Positions 21,188-30,146 of a stretch of DNA of 64,000 nucleotides are shown in pieces (within the stretch, counting starts at the first letter, position 1; every line of letters begins with the position of its first letter). This DNA comes from an uncultured Paracoccaceae bacterium (GTDB taxonomy: Bacteria > Pseudomonadota > Alphaproteobacteria > Rhodobacterales > Rhodobacteraceae). Made by a program: the position numbers and the translations under genes. The notes below the pieces were generated by a model. That model saw only the letters and a program-made list of their open reading frames with translations. It was not told the DNA's origin and searched no databases. The stretch covers positions 1,550,001-1,614,000 of the forward strand of contig CATOSU010000002.1 of NCBI GenBank assembly GCA_951812615.1, given 5' to 3'.

Positions 21188-22308
21188 GGCGGTCCGTCCT
21201 TTTCTTCGGCGGGTTCTACACGCGACGTGCCATCCTCTTCGGTCACGATCAGCTGCCGGGCCCGCGGACCCAGTTCGGCAAAAAGCTCGGGTCCCGTGCC
21301 GGTCATCCATGCCTGCGCGCCGAGGGCGCAAATCTCATCGAAAAGCGCCGCCCGCCGGCCCGCGTCCAGATGGGCGGCCACTTCGTCCAGCAGCAGGATC
21401 GGGGCGGCGCCGGTGCGCGCCGCCAGCGCCCGCGCGTTCGACAGGATCAGCGACACAAGCAGCGCCTTCTGCTCTCCGGTGGAACAATCGCGGGCGGGCA
21501 CGCCCTTGGCGGTGTAAACACCATAGAGGTCGGTCCGGTGCGGCCCCACCAGAGCCCGCCCTGCGGCCATGTCGCGAAACCGGCTTTCGGCCAGCGCCTC
21601 GCGCAGGTCGGTTTCGGTTTCCGGCATCTCGCCCTCGCTTTGCTGCAGGTCCAGCTCGGCCGCCGGAAAGGCGGTTTCGGCCTGTTCCTGAGCCGATCTG
21701 ACTTCGGCCAGCGCCAGCTGCCGGCCCTCGTGCAGCTGATGCCCCGCGCTGGCCATCTGTGCCTCCAGCGCCGCATACCAGGCCGTATCTCGCACCTGTT
21801 CCCGGATCAGCTTGTTGCGTTCGCGCATGGCTTTTTCATAGGCCAGCGCGGCCTCGGCATGGCCGGCGTCAAAGCTCATCGCCATCCGGTCCAGAAACCG
21901 CCGCCGCCCGTCGGCGCCTTCGATCCACAGCCGGTCCATCGACGGCAACAGCCACAAGACCTGCGCGATCCGGCCCAGAGCGATCTGGTTCGCGGTCTTC
22001 TCATCAATGCGAACCTGCCGGGCGGCGCCGCCTTCGGAAGAGGTTTCCAGTTCGTGCAGCCGGTCCGGCGCCTGCAGATCGGCGCGGATTTTCCAGCCCG
22101 GCGCGTCCGGGCGCCGGGTGATCTCCGCCGCACTTGCCCGCCGGAACCCGCGGCCCGGTGACAGCAGGGACACCGCTTCGAGGATGTTGGTCTTGCCGGC
22201 GCCGTTGGGGCCGTGGATGGCGACCGGGCGGTGATCGGCGGCAATTTCGGCGCGCCGGTAGGACCGCAGGTTCATCAGGGTGAGCGACGACAGAAACAGC
22301 CCCGCCAT
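21184..22308 (-). CDS. recF: DNA repair/replication protein RecF
   Basis: 374 aa SMC-like ATPase that binds gapped DNA and helps load RecA at stalled forks. Walker A is GPNGAGKTNILEAVSLLSPG; the signature region is GEQKALLVSLILSNA and Walker B is PILLLDEVAAHLDAGRR. ATG 22308 is preceded by GGGAGG about 7 bases upstream, so this start is well supported over 22332. It follows dnaN across a palindromic repeat and overlaps the VOC gene downstream. Confidence 0.96.
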   Translation of the reverse strand: MAGLFLSSLTLMNLRSYRRAEIAADHRPVAIHGPNGAGKTNILEAVSLLSPGRGFRRASAAEITRRPDAPGWKIRADLQAPDRLHELETSSEGGAARQVRIDEKTANQIALGRIAQVLWLLPSMDRLWIEGADGRRRFLDRMAMSFDAGHAEAALAYEKAMRERNKLIREQVRDTAWYAALEAQMASAGHQLHEGRQLALAEVRSAQEQAETAFPAAELDLQQSEGEMPETETDLREALAESRFRDMAAGRALVGPHRTDLYGVYTAKGVPARDCSTGEQKALLVSLILSNARALAARTGAAPILLLDEVAAHLDAGRRAALFDEICALGAQAWMTGTGPELFAELGPRARQLIVTEEDGTSRVEPAEEKDGPP

Positions 22309-22318
22309 CTCAGGCCTC

Positions 22319-22364
22319 CCGTTTTCTTTCAAAGAAAACGGATCGGAATTTATTCAAAATTCCG
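22319..22364. repeat. Palindromic repeat pair between dnaN and recF
   Basis: 22319-22341 is a perfect palindrome (11-base arms, CCGTTTTCTTT and complement) matching the unit at 12937-12957. Beside it, 22344-22364 pairs CGGAATTT with AAATTCCG over a 5-base loop. Read on the minus strand both cores contain TTGAA, as in the dnaJ copy. The pair fills most of the 63-base dnaN-recF gap and sits just before the recF ribosome binding site. Confidence 0.78.
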
Positions 22365-22371
22365 GGGTCCG

Positions 22372-23490
22372 TCACACCCGCATCGGCATGACGACATAAA
22401 GCGCGCTCTGGTCATTGCCCTCGCGCATCAGGGTCGGGTCGCCGGCAGAGTTGAACAGGAACACGGCGTTTTCGCGGTCGACCTGGCTGGCAATCTCCAG
22501 CAGGTACTTGGCGTTGAACCCGATCTCCATCCGGTCGTCGCGATAGGCCACGGCCAGTTCTTCCTCGGCGGCGCCGCTGTCGGGCGCGTTGACCGACAGG
22601 ATCAGCCGGTCTTCGTCCAGTTGCAGCTTGACCGCGCGCGACCGTTCGGAGGACACGGTGGCAACCCGGTCGACGGCCTGCGCGAATTCGCCGGCATCCA
22701 CCTCCAGCCGCTTGGTATTGCCCTGCGGAATGACGCGGGTGTAGTCGGGGAATGTGCCGTCGATCACCTTGGAGGTCAGGGTAATGTCGGGGGTCGCGAA
22801 CCGGATCTTGGTTTCGCTGACCGACACGGCGATCTGCGCATCGTCGTCATCGAGCAGTTTGCGCAGCTCTCCCACCGTCTTGCGCGGAACGATCACGCCC
22901 GGCATGCCGCCGGCTTCGGACGGGAGGTCGGCATCGATGCGGGCCAGACGATGCCCGTCGGTGGCCACGCAACGCAGCACATTGCCGCCATCCGCCTCTG
23001 ACACATGCATGTAGACGCCGTTCAGATAATAGCGTGTTTCCTCGGTCGAGATCGCGAATTTCGATTTGTCGAACAGCCGCCGCAGGACCGGGGCAGCGGC
23101 AGAGAAGTTGGTGTCGTATTCCGACGAGGCCATGACCGGAAAATTCTCGCGCGGCAGCGTTGCCAGCGAGAAGTTGGAGCGTCCGGCCTCGACCGTCAGC
23201 CGCCCGGCCGCGCTGTCCGCCGTCAGCGTGACCAGCGCTCCGTCGGGCAGTTTGCGTATGATTTCATGCAGGGTGGTCGCGGCCACGGTCGTGGCGCCCG
23301 CGCGTTCGACCTGCGCCGGGGCCTTGTCGACGACCTCGATATCCAGATCGGTTGCGCGAAACTGAACCGTATCGCCGTCGGCCTCGATCAGGACATTGGC
23401 CAGGATCGGGATCGTGTTGCGGCGCTCGACAACGGATTGTGCCTGCGACACCGCCTTCAGGAGCGTCCCACGTTCGATGCTCAGCTTCAT
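22372..23490 (-). CDS. dnaN: DNA polymerase III beta subunit (sliding clamp)
   Basis: 372 aa ring-forming processivity clamp. Three related clamp domains are recognisable: the start MKLSIERGTLLKAVSQAQSV with RRNTIPILANVLIEA, the middle FDKSKFAISTEETRYYLNGV and VATDGHRLA, and the terminal region ending DQSALYVVMPMRV. Length is normal. It lies downstream of dnaA, but separated from it by the plus-strand PhyH gene, so it must have its own promoter in the 23491-23686 region. recF follows. Confidence 0.98.
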   Translation of the reverse strand: MKLSIERGTLLKAVSQAQSVVERRNTIPILANVLIEADGDTVQFRATDLDIEVVDKAPAQVERAGATTVAATTLHEIIRKLPDGALVTLTADSAAGRLTVEAGRSNFSLATLPRENFPVMASSEYDTNFSAAAPVLRRLFDKSKFAISTEETRYYLNGVYMHVSEADGGNVLRCVATDGHRLARIDADLPSEAGGMPGVIVPRKTVGELRKLLDDDDAQIAVSVSETKIRFATPDITLTSKVIDGTFPDYTRVIPQGNTKRLEVDAGEFAQAVDRVATVSSERSRAVKLQLDEDRLILSVNAPDSGAAEEELAVAYRDDRMEIGFNAKYLLEIASQVDRENAVFLFNSAGDPTLMREGNDQSALYVVMPMRV

Positions 23491-23686
23491 ACCCAGTTGT
23501 CCTCCGTACCCGCCGGGAAGCGCAGCCTACCGGTTCGGCCGCGCGGCACAAGTTCTTTCTCGGATATGTCGGACGGATTGGAGGGGGCGTCAAGCGCCGG
23601 AACGAATCGGGCGCAAAATCGGTTCGCTCCGTTGATTTGCGCCAACATGTTTCGCAGGATCGGGCCGGAACATGCGGGAGGAAGGA

Positions 23687-24568
23687 ATGACGCTCTCCAG
23701 ATCTGCGGCCCGGCAGGCCGCTGAACAATACCGGGAAGACGGCTATGCAGTGGTCCGCCAGTTCATCGATGGCGATGAAGTGTTGCGGCTGAGGGCTGAA
23801 ACCGACCGTATGTACCGTGAAGGTCTGCGCCATCACGCGACATGGCGGCATGGCAACCTTGCCTTCGAGATCCTGCCCGAAGCGGATTTCGGGCAGCGCT
23901 ACGTGATTCAGGCCTACTGGATGAGCTGGATCTCGGCCTATTTCGAAAAGCTGCGCCGCTCCGAAGATTTCTTTTCCCTGCTGGACCCGATCCTCGGACC
24001 CGACATCAAACAGGTCGCGCAGCAGATCCACTGGAAACCGCCGGGTGCCGGGCTGACCGGGTATCGCTTTCATCAGGATCTGCGCTTTCGCGTGGCCCGG
24101 GATGCCTATTGCGACATCACCGGGTCCACCGTCAACACCGGGCTCGCCATCGACCCGTCAACGCGCGACAACGGGTGCCTGCAGGTGATCCCAGGATCGC
24201 ACAGGCTGGGCTATCTGGGGTTATCGGATGACAGCGATGGCGGGCAGATCATGAAAGGCCTGACGGAGGCGGATGAATTGCGGGCCGCCGGCCTCGACCC
24301 CGGCAAAATCGTCTGGCTGGAGCAGGAGCCCGGCGACATTGCCCTGTGGGGCCTGCTGACAGTGCACGGATCGCTGCCCAACAAATCGCAACAGGACCGC
24401 GCCTTTGCCATTTCGAGCTATGTCCGGGCGGCGAATTCCGACCGCGGTGAATGGGCTTTCCGAAACGGTGTGTCCACACCGCTGGGCGCCAAGCCGCAGC
24501 TTTGCAAATACGAAGCTCTGCACGACCGTCCGGAGCCGCATTATGTCGCGGATAAATGGTACGCCTGA
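23687..24568 (+). CDS. Phytanoyl-CoA dioxygenase (PhyH) family protein
   Basis: 293 aa Fe(II)/2-oxoglutarate oxygenase. Probable iron ligands are the His and Asp of YRFHQDLRF and the later His of LLTVHGSLPNKS; the nearby RAFAISSYVRA can hold the 2-oxoglutarate arginine, and DNGCLQVIPGSHR is a strong family motif. Substrate unknown; relatives hydroxylate fatty acyl-CoAs, ectoine and secondary metabolites. I chose ATG 23687, preceded by GGAGG with 5-base spacing, over ATG 23672. It is encoded on the opposite strand inside the dnaA-dnaN interval. Confidence 0.87.
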   Translation: MTLSRSAARQAAEQYREDGYAVVRQFIDGDEVLRLRAETDRMYREGLRHHATWRHGNLAFEILPEADFGQRYVIQAYWMSWISAYFEKLRRSEDFFSLLDPILGPDIKQVAQQIHWKPPGAGLTGYRFHQDLRFRVARDAYCDITGSTVNTGLAIDPSTRDNGCLQVIPGSHRLGYLGLSDDSDGGQIMKGLTEADELRAAGLDPGKIVWLEQEPGDIALWGLLTVHGSLPNKSQQDRAFAISSYVRAANSDRGEWAFRNGVSTPLGAKPQLCKYEALHDRPEPHYVADKWYA

Positions 24569-24580
24569 CCCGGGCCTGAT

Positions 24581-24630
24581 CTTCATCTTTGTGAAAATAC
24601 TCCGGCGAGCGCGAGGGGCTGGCCCCTCGC
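24581..24630 (+). repeat. CTTCATCTTTG...AAAATACTCCGG repeat with GC hairpin
   Basis: CTTCATCTTTGTGAAAATAC plus TCCGG (24581-24605) matches 22 of 25 bases of the minus-strand copy at 38052-38076. It is followed by a perfect 9-bp hairpin, GCGAGGGGC (24611-24619) with GCCCCTCGC (24622-24630). It lies between the convergent phyH and dnaA genes and probably ends both transcripts. Confidence 0.75.
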
Positions 24631-24639
24631 TCCTGCCTG

Positions 24640-25989
24640 TCAGGCCTCCAGCGCCCGGCGCAGCATTTCGACATCCTCGGCGATCTGCCCGTCGGTGTGC
24701 TGCAATTCCTCGATCCGCCGGACACCATGCATGACCGTGGTGTGGTCGCGCCCGCCGAAGCGGCGCCCGATCTCGGGCAGGGAGCGGCTGGTCAGTTGCT
24801 TGCACAGGTACATCGCCACCTGGCGCGGCCGCGCATAGGCCCGGAGCCGCTTGGGGCCGATGATGTCGCTCAGCCGGATGTTGTAATACTCCGACACCTT
24901 GCGCTGGATTTCTTCCACCGTGATCTTGCGTTCAGACGCCCGCAGCACATCGGCCAGGCAGTCCTGGGTCAGTTCCATGTCGATCTCGCGCCCGACCAGC
25001 GAGGCAAAGGCAAAGAGCCGTGTCAGGGCGCCTTCGAGCACGCGCACATTGGTGGAAATCCGGTGCGCGAGGAATTCCAGAACGCCGTCGGAAATCTGCA
25101 GATCCGGATAGGTGGAGCGGTATTGCTGGACCTTGGATTGCAGGATGCCCAGCCGCAATTCGTAATTGGTCGGGTGCAGGTCCACCACCAGCCCGCATTG
25201 CAGGCGGGATTTGACCCGGTCCTCGAGATCCTTGATCTCGCCGGGTGCGCGGTCGGCGGAAATGATGATCTGCTTGTTCTGATCCACCAGCGCGTTGAAG
25301 GTGTGGAAGAATTCTTCCTGCGTGCTGTCCTTGCCGGCGATGAACTGAACGTCATCCACCATCAGCACATCGACGGCGCGGAAGAGGAACTTGAAATCCA
25401 TCATCTTGCGTTCGCTCAGGGCCTGAACGAAGCGGTACATGAACTGTTCCGCCGACAGGTAGAGCACGTTGAGGTCCGGGCTGCGCGCCTGCAGCTCCCA
25501 CGCGATGGCGTGCATCAGGTGCGTCTTGCCCAGCCCCACGCCGCCATAGAGCACGAGCGGGTTGAAGGTGACCGGGCCGCCCTCGCTCACCCGGCGTGCG
25601 GCGGCATGGGCCAGTTCGTTGGGCTTGCCGACAACGAAGGTGTCAAAGGTAAAACGGCTGTCCAGCGGCGCGGCCTGCATCCGCGCGGATTTGTCGTTCC
25701 CGTTCTCTGCAATCGCCGGTGCGCTGGGTTTCGGCCGGGCCACGGAATTGGCCGGCACCTGAAACTTCAGGCGCTGAACCGCCGTTCCTGCGCTGCTGAA
25801 CTCGAACAGGATCAGGTCGGCGAAATTCTGGCTGACATAGTTGCCGAGAAAGTTGGTGGGCACATTGAAAACCGCGACCCCGTCCTGGATCGTGACCAGC
25901 TGCAGCGGTTCGATCCACTGATTATAGTTATTCTGGCCCACGGTTTTGAGCAGTCTTTTTTTGAGTTCGCCCCACGTGTCGTTGGTCAT
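24640..25989 (-). CDS. dnaA: Chromosomal replication initiator DnaA
   Basis: 449 aa AAA+ initiator that binds DnaA boxes and opens oriC. Domain I starts TWGELKKRLLKTVGQNNYNQ. Domain III has Walker A YGGVGLGKTHLMHAIAWEL, Walker B VLMVDDVQFIAGK and sensor residues near IIISADRAPGEIKDL. The domain IV DNA-binding signature is GRRFGGRDHTTVMHGVRRIE. The ATG at 25989 follows a GAGG ribosome site; longer frames upstream are not conserved. The 511-base region upstream lacks a cluster of DnaA boxes, so oriC is not obviously adjacent. Confidence 0.98.
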   Translation of the reverse strand: MTNDTWGELKKRLLKTVGQNNYNQWIEPLQLVTIQDGVAVFNVPTNFLGNYVSQNFADLILFEFSSAGTAVQRLKFQVPANSVARPKPSAPAIAENGNDKSARMQAAPLDSRFTFDTFVVGKPNELAHAAARRVSEGGPVTFNPLVLYGGVGLGKTHLMHAIAWELQARSPDLNVLYLSAEQFMYRFVQALSERKMMDFKFLFRAVDVLMVDDVQFIAGKDSTQEEFFHTFNALVDQNKQIIISADRAPGEIKDLEDRVKSRLQCGLVVDLHPTNYELRLGILQSKVQQYRSTYPDLQISDGVLEFLAHRISTNVRVLEGALTRLFAFASLVGREIDMELTQDCLADVLRASERKITVEEIQRKVSEYYNIRLSDIIGPKRLRAYARPRQVAMYLCKQLTSRSLPEIGRRFGGRDHTTVMHGVRRIEELQHTDGQIAEDVEMLRRALEA

Positions 25990-26500
25990 CAATTGCCTCG
26001 TATCGTCTTCATTTTTTGGCCGGGCAGCCTGATTGGATCGGTCCCGCAAGGGCCGGCCATGCACACGAAGGGGAAACACCTTGCCGGCAACAATCGTGCA
26101 GCCCATTGCACGACGCAGCATTCTTCCGCTGGCACGAACCGCGTCGACCGCAGGTCCGCGCACCGCCACAAACAACATCCACAATGACAGGGATCATAAC
26201 CGGACAAGAATCCGGCCATAATACACTCCGAGCCTCCCGACGACGTCGGGCCGTTCAGCATCTGACATCAACAGTTCGATGCCCGTCGAACCGCATCAGC
26301 GCAGCCTGTCCCCCCAAGCGAGTGAATCGCTGAACTGAAACTAGCAATTTCATCGGCCCGCCAGCAATGAAACTCTCTTCTTGACAGGGGGGCTGACTGC
26401 AAAGAATCCTTTGCGCCCGCAGCAAGCCCCGGACAGCAAAAAAGGCGCCGCTTGCAGCAACGCCTTGGCTTAGCAATCAGAATTGAAATTGCTGCGCCTG
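25990..26500. other. dnaA-rpsT intergenic region (511 bases)
   Basis: Largest gene-free stretch. It should contain the dnaA promoter (minus strand) and ends with the rpsT terminator at 26437-26466. A short perfect palindrome, CCCGACG-A-CGTCGGG, lies at 26236-26250, and CCGGA/TCCGG arms sit near 26205. A sequence resembling a DnaA box (CATCCACA near 26187) is a poor single match. I see no conserved ORF, no box cluster and no AT-rich unwinding region, so I do not call an origin. Confidence 0.5.
26437..26466 (-). terminator. Rho-independent terminator of rpsT
   Basis: On the minus strand AAGGCGTTGC, loop TGCAA, then GCGGCGCCTT forms a 10-bp stem with two G-U pairs and runs into six T residues. 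It lies 35 bases after the rpsT stop. Confidence 0.85.
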
Positions 26501-26764
26501 TCAGCCCAGAGCTTTGACCCGGGAACTCAGCCGCGACATTTTCCGGGCGGCGGTGTTCTTGTGCAACACTCCCTTGGTGACGCCGCGCATCAGTTCCGGC
26601 TGGGCGGCCCGCAAAGCGGCTTCGGCGTCATCCTTGTTGCCCGATTCAATGGCTTCTTCCACCTTGCGGAGATAGGTGCGGATGCGTGAGCGGCGGGCCT
26701 TGTTGACGGCGAAACGCTTTTCGTTCTGGCGGGCGCATTTCTTTGCCTGCGGTGAATTTGCCAT
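26501..26764 (-). CDS. rpsT: 30S ribosomal protein S20
   Basis: 87 aa highly basic protein, the standard S20 length, with the family start [20 protein letters not shown] and helical [20 protein letters not shown], ending [20 protein letters not shown]. It binds 16S rRNA early in 30S assembly. The gene is upstream of dnaA on the same strand, a common alphaproteobacterial arrangement, but has its own terminator. Confidence 0.97.
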   Translation of the reverse strand: MANSPQAKKCARQNEKRFAVNKARRSRIRTYLRKVEEAIESGNKDDAEAALRAAQPELMRGVTKGVLHKNTAARKMSRLSSRVKALG

Positions 26765-26920
26765 GTCTGGTTCCCCTTTGGTGGGTCAAATGATCATCAG
26801 TCGCACGTCAAACGCCCACACCGGGTTCGATAACCGGCCGTTCCTGCCAAGCGGGCATCACGCGCATGTAAGGCCGGGCCTATAAGGCAGATCGCAACAG
26901 AAGAAAAGCCCAAACCGACA

Positions 26921-26990
26921 GGCCGCTCATCAGCCCTTACGGGCTTCTTCGCCGAACGAGAAGCGCCCGCAAGGGAGCGACGAGCGGCGG
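26921..26990. repeat. Long imperfect palindrome sharing arms with 52631-52689
   Basis: GCCGCTC at 26922-26928 pairs with GAGCGGC at 26982-26988. Two inner hairpins are AGCCC-TTAC-GGGCT (26932-26945) and GCGCCC-GCAA-GGGAGC (26963-26978). Its left arm (26922-26953) is 31/32 identical, as the complement, to 52631-52662, and its right arm (26957-26985) is 29/29 identical, as the complement, to 52661-52689, but in swapped order. It lies 4 bases after the enoyl-CoA hydratase stop and may also end that transcript. Confidence 0.8.
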
Positions 26991-26994
26991 CAGA

Positions 26995-27771
26995 TCACTT
27001 GTCGCGGAACTGGGCTTCGCGCTTTTCAAGGAAGGCGGCCATGCCTTCGGACTGATCCTCGGTCGCGAACAGCGAATGGAACAGGCGTCGTTCGAACAGG
27101 ATGCCTTCGGACAGCGTCACCTCGTAGCTGCGGTTCACCGCCTCCTTGGTGGCCAGAACCGAGATCGACGATTTCTCGGCAATCTTCTGGGCCGCGCCCA
27201 TGGCTTCTTCCATCAGCTTCTTGGCCGGGACGATGCGGCTGACCAGCCCGGCGCGTTCGGCCTCTTCTGCCGGCATGAAGCGACCGGTCAGGTTCATGTC
27301 CATCGCTTTCGACTTGCCCACGAACCGGGTCAGCCGCTGGCTGCCGCCCATGCCGGGCATGACGCCGAGGTTGATTTCCGGCTGCCCGAACTTGGCCGTG
27401 TCGGCGGCGATGATGAAATCGCAGGCCATGGCCAGTTCACAGCCGCCGCCCAGCGCATAGCCCGACACTGCGGCAATGATCGGTTTGCGGATGCCGTCGA
27501 TCCGGTTGCATGCGTCAGCAAACAGGTTGCTGCCGAACACATCGGCAAAGCTCATCTCCGACATTTCCTTGATGTCGGCCCCGGCGGCAAATGCTTTTTC
27601 GGACCCGGTGACAACGATGCAGCGCACCTTGTCGTTTGCGTCCGCCTCTTCCAGTGCCTTCGTCAGTTCGCCCAGCAGCTGCGTGTTGAGCGCGTTGAGC
27701 GCATCGGGCCGGTTCAGTTTGATGAGGGTGACGTGATCTTCGGTTTCGACGACGATCGTCTCAAAAGCCAT
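26995..27771 (-). CDS. Enoyl-CoA hydratase
   Basis: 258 aa crotonase-fold enzyme that adds water to trans-2-enoyl-CoA in beta-oxidation. Oxyanion-hole segments are [14 protein letters not shown] and [20 protein letters not shown]; the catalytic glutamates are expected in GGGCELA and in [19 protein letters not shown]. Length is normal. Its chain-length preference is unknown. It stands alone between mutM and rpsT, with a long palindromic element directly at its 3' end. Confidence 0.93.
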   Translation of the reverse strand: MAFETIVVETEDHVTLIKLNRPDALNALNTQLLGELTKALEEADANDKVRCIVVTGSEKAFAAGADIKEMSEMSFADVFGSNLFADACNRIDGIRKPIIAAVSGYALGGGCELAMACDFIIAADTAKFGQPEINLGVMPGMGGSQRLTRFVGKSKAMDMNLTGRFMPAEEAERAGLVSRIVPAKKLMEEAMGAAQKIAEKSSISVLATKEAVNRSYEVTLSEGILFERRLFHSLFATEDQSEGMAAFLEKREAQFRDK

Positions 27772-27833
27772 GGTTCCGCTTTCGCTGTTCCGTTTCAGAC
27801 TGACTCCTTACCACGGGCGACGCGCCGTTCAAG

Positions 27834-28685
27834 CTATCTTTGACACTTCCCGCAATAGAAGGAGGACCGGCCGGACTGCACCACGCGGCGCACCACCCCG
27901 TCACAGCCATCCCGGCGGCAGGGTGCGCCCTCGCGGCCGTAGACATCGAAGCTGTGCTGGAAATATCCAAGTTCGCCATCGGCTTGCCGGAAATCGCGCA
28001 GCGAGGATCCGCCGGCTTTGATCGCGTCGCGCAACACGTCACGGATTGCCGTGGTCAGCGCCGACAGCCGGGGGGCGGAAATCCGCCCGGCCTTGCGCAG
28101 CGGGGAAATGCCGGCCCGGTAGAGCGACTCGCAGACATAGATATTGCCGAGCCCGGCCACGATGCGCTGGTCCAGCAGGGCGGCCTTGACCGGGGTGGCC
28201 TTGCCCCGGAACCGGTCGGCCAGAAAGTGGTCGTGGAATTCATTGCCCAGCGGTTCGGGGCCCAGCCCGGCCAGCAGGCGGAAATGCGCGGCCTCTCCGG
28301 TCGGAAACAGATCCATCGCGCCAAAGCGGCGGGGATCGTTGAAGGTGATGCGCGCGCCGTTTTCCATGTGAAAGACCACGTGGTCATGTTTTTCCCGCGC
28401 GGGGTGTTCGTGCACGAACTGCCCCAGCGGATCGCCGCTGACCGTCATCCGCCCGGACATGCCGAGATGGATCAGCAGGGTTTCGTCCCCCTCCAGCTCG
28501 GCCAGAATGTATTTCGACCGCCGCCCCAGCCGTTCCACCCGCCGCCCCGTCAGCCGTTCGGCCATCCGCTCGGGGAACGGCCAGCGCAGGTCGGGTCGGT
28601 TCACCTCGGCCCGGGCGATCACCACGCCCTCCATGGCTGGGGCGAGGCCACGGCGGACGGTTTCGACTTCAGGCAGTTCAGGCAT
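27834..28685 (-). CDS. mutM: Formamidopyrimidine-DNA glycosylase
   Basis: 283 aa base-excision-repair glycosylase/AP lyase for 8-oxoguanine and formamidopyrimidines. The N-terminal catalytic Pro-Glu is present ([16 protein letters not shown]), as are [11 protein letters not shown] and the helix-two-turn-helix region [20 protein letters not shown]. The C-terminal zinc finger has four cysteines (PCRRDGCDG ... FYCGKCQR). Its ATG overlaps the stop of the upstream membrane-protein gene by 8 bases. Confidence 0.97.
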   Translation of the reverse strand: MPELPEVETVRRGLAPAMEGVVIARAEVNRPDLRWPFPERMAERLTGRRVERLGRRSKYILAELEGDETLLIHLGMSGRMTVSGDPLGQFVHEHPAREKHDHVVFHMENGARITFNDPRRFGAMDLFPTGEAAHFRLLAGLGPEPLGNEFHDHFLADRFRGKATPVKAALLDQRIVAGLGNIYVCESLYRAGISPLRKAGRISAPRLSALTTAIRDVLRDAIKAGGSSLRDFRQADGELGYFQHSFDVYGREGAPCRRDGCDGVVRRVVQSGRSSFYCGKCQR

Positions 28686-29292
28686 TGGTCAGCTTGCCTC
28701 GCGCGAATTCGACAATCTCATCGTGTGCTTCGTGAAACCTCGACACTCTCACTTTCAAATCCGTTGAAAACAAAAGCACTGAAAAAGGCCCCAAAAATTC
28801 TTCGTCATAGACAAGTTTGATATCTTTCCAGGAGTGGGATCGTGTCGCGAACACCCAACCGACTGCTGAAATGGTCGTGTCGTTCCAGGCGATCTTGCTG
28901 ATCATGGCACTGGCGCAGATATAGGCGAACCCCAGTCCCAGAGCGGCCAGAAACAACGCGGCGCCGATTTCGTCATCGCCAGCGCGAAGCCCCAGGAAAA
29001 CGACAAACCCGACAAGGATCGCCGTGCCACCAAAAACGATAAAGAAAAATATCCTCGCGCCAGAACGCAAACGAGAGATCATCGTGCCGTCACTTTGAAT
29101 GAGAGGGCCGCTCCGCCCAAGACGCAGCAGTAATAGTAGCGGAAAGAGGAGAAGAGTGCCTCCAACTGTCACCAGCACCTCGTCCGCCAAGCGCCAGTCG
29201 ACGAGCCGGTTGAGGACCACAGAAAACGTTATGATAACCGCGGCCAGCAAGACATAGAGCAGCGACGCGCGGAGATAAGTTCGAAGTCTCAT
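28678..29292 (-). CDS. Unrecognised membrane protein upstream of mutM
   Basis: 204 aa from ATG 29292 ([20 protein letters not shown]). Four hydrophobic segments are visible: about residues 9-29, 38-58, 82-105 and 110-135. They are followed by a soluble C-terminal half ([20 protein letters not shown]) that resembles a PH-like bacterial domain only loosely, so I do not name it. Base composition is visibly more AT-rich than its neighbours, with many A and T runs. mutM and ubiE are usually direct neighbours in related genomes, so this looks like an insertion. No function is proposed. Confidence 0.7.
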   Translation of the reverse strand: MRLRTYLRASLLYVLLAAVIITFSVVLNRLVDWRLADEVLVTVGGTLLLFPLLLLLRLGRSGPLIQSDGTMISRLRSGARIFFFIVFGGTAILVGFVVFLGLRAGDDEIGAALFLAALGLGFAYICASAMISKIAWNDTTISAVGWVFATRSHSWKDIKLVYDEEFLGPFSVLLFSTDLKVRVSRFHEAHDEIVEFARGKLTNA

Positions 29293-29378
29293 TGCCCCAC
29301 TTCCACTTTCACCTGCTTCACTTTTGTCCGTTGGCCTTGCCCTGTCAGTAGACCATATAAGACAAGGCCTGACGCACA

Positions 29379-30143
29379 ATGGCGAGTGACATGACTGACA
29401 GCACATCGAAAACCACCCATTTCGGGGCCGAGACCATCCCCGAAGAGGACAAGGCGACCCGGGTGCAGGGCGTGTTCAACTCGGTGGCGTCGAAATACGA
29501 CATCATGAACGATGTGATGAGCGCCGGCATCCATCGTGTCTGGAAAGATGCGATGATGGACTGGCTGGCGCCGCGGCCCGGGCAGAGATTGCTGGATGTG
29601 GCCGGCGGGACCGGTGACATTGCGTTCCGCTTTCTCAAACGGGCGGGTCATGGTCATGCCACGGTGCTGGATCTGACCGAACCGATGCTGATCGAGGGCC
29701 GCAAGCGGGCCGAGGCCGAGCGGATGGCGGACAGTCTTGACTGGATCGTCGGCGATGCGATGGCATTGCCGTTCGAGGACAACATGTTTGATGTCTACAC
29801 GATCAGCTTTGGCATCCGGAACGTCACCCGCCCCGCGGATGCGCTGAAGGAAGCGTTCCGAGTTCTGAAGCCGGGCGGGCGGCTGATGGTGCTGGAATTC
29901 AGCCAGTTGCCGAACCCGGGGCTGCAGAAGGCTTATGACCTTTACAGTTTCAACGTGATCCCGCGGATGGGCCAGCTGATTGCGAATGACAGTGCCAGCT
30001 ATCAGTACCTGATCGAATCGATCCGCAATTTCCCCGATCAGGAATCCTTCCTTGCGATGGTGCGCGATGCGGGGTTCGGGAACGCGAAATACCGCAACCT
30101 GACGATGGGCGTTGCCGCGCTGCATTCCGGCTGGAAGCTCTGA
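29379..30143 (+). CDS. ubiE: Demethylmenaquinone/ubiquinone C-methyltransferase
   Basis: 254 aa (ATG 29379; ATG 29391 is also possible). Class I SAM-dependent methyltransferase that methylates C2 of the ubiquinone precursor ring. Motif I is [16 protein letters not shown]; other UbiE motifs are [22 protein letters not shown] at the N terminus (read as [20 protein letters not shown]) and [20 protein letters not shown]. It is followed after 3 bases by ubiB, and both serve ubiquinone synthesis for respiration. Confidence 0.96.
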   Translation: MASDMTDSTSKTTHFGAETIPEEDKATRVQGVFNSVASKYDIMNDVMSAGIHRVWKDAMMDWLAPRPGQRLLDVAGGTGDIAFRFLKRAGHGHATVLDLTEPMLIEGRKRAEAERMADSLDWIVGDAMALPFEDNMFDVYTISFGIRNVTRPADALKEAFRVLKPGGRLMVLEFSQLPNPGLQKAYDLYSFNVIPRMGQLIANDSASYQYLIESIRNFPDQESFLAMVRDAGFGNAKYRNLTMGVAALHSGWKL

Positions 30144-30146
30144 GCG

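Noticed and set aside
24697..26187. Plus-strand open frame of 496 codons opposite dnaA
   Set aside because: Same antisense effect; dnaA is complete on the other strand.
26381..26409. TTGACA promoter on the plus strand
   Set aside because: TTGACA is followed at 17 bases by GAATCC, a poor -10, and no plus-strand gene lies downstream.
25990..26500. Chromosomal origin next to dnaA
   Set aside because: No cluster of DnaA boxes and no AT-rich repeats; the best box-like sequence has only 7 of 9 matches.
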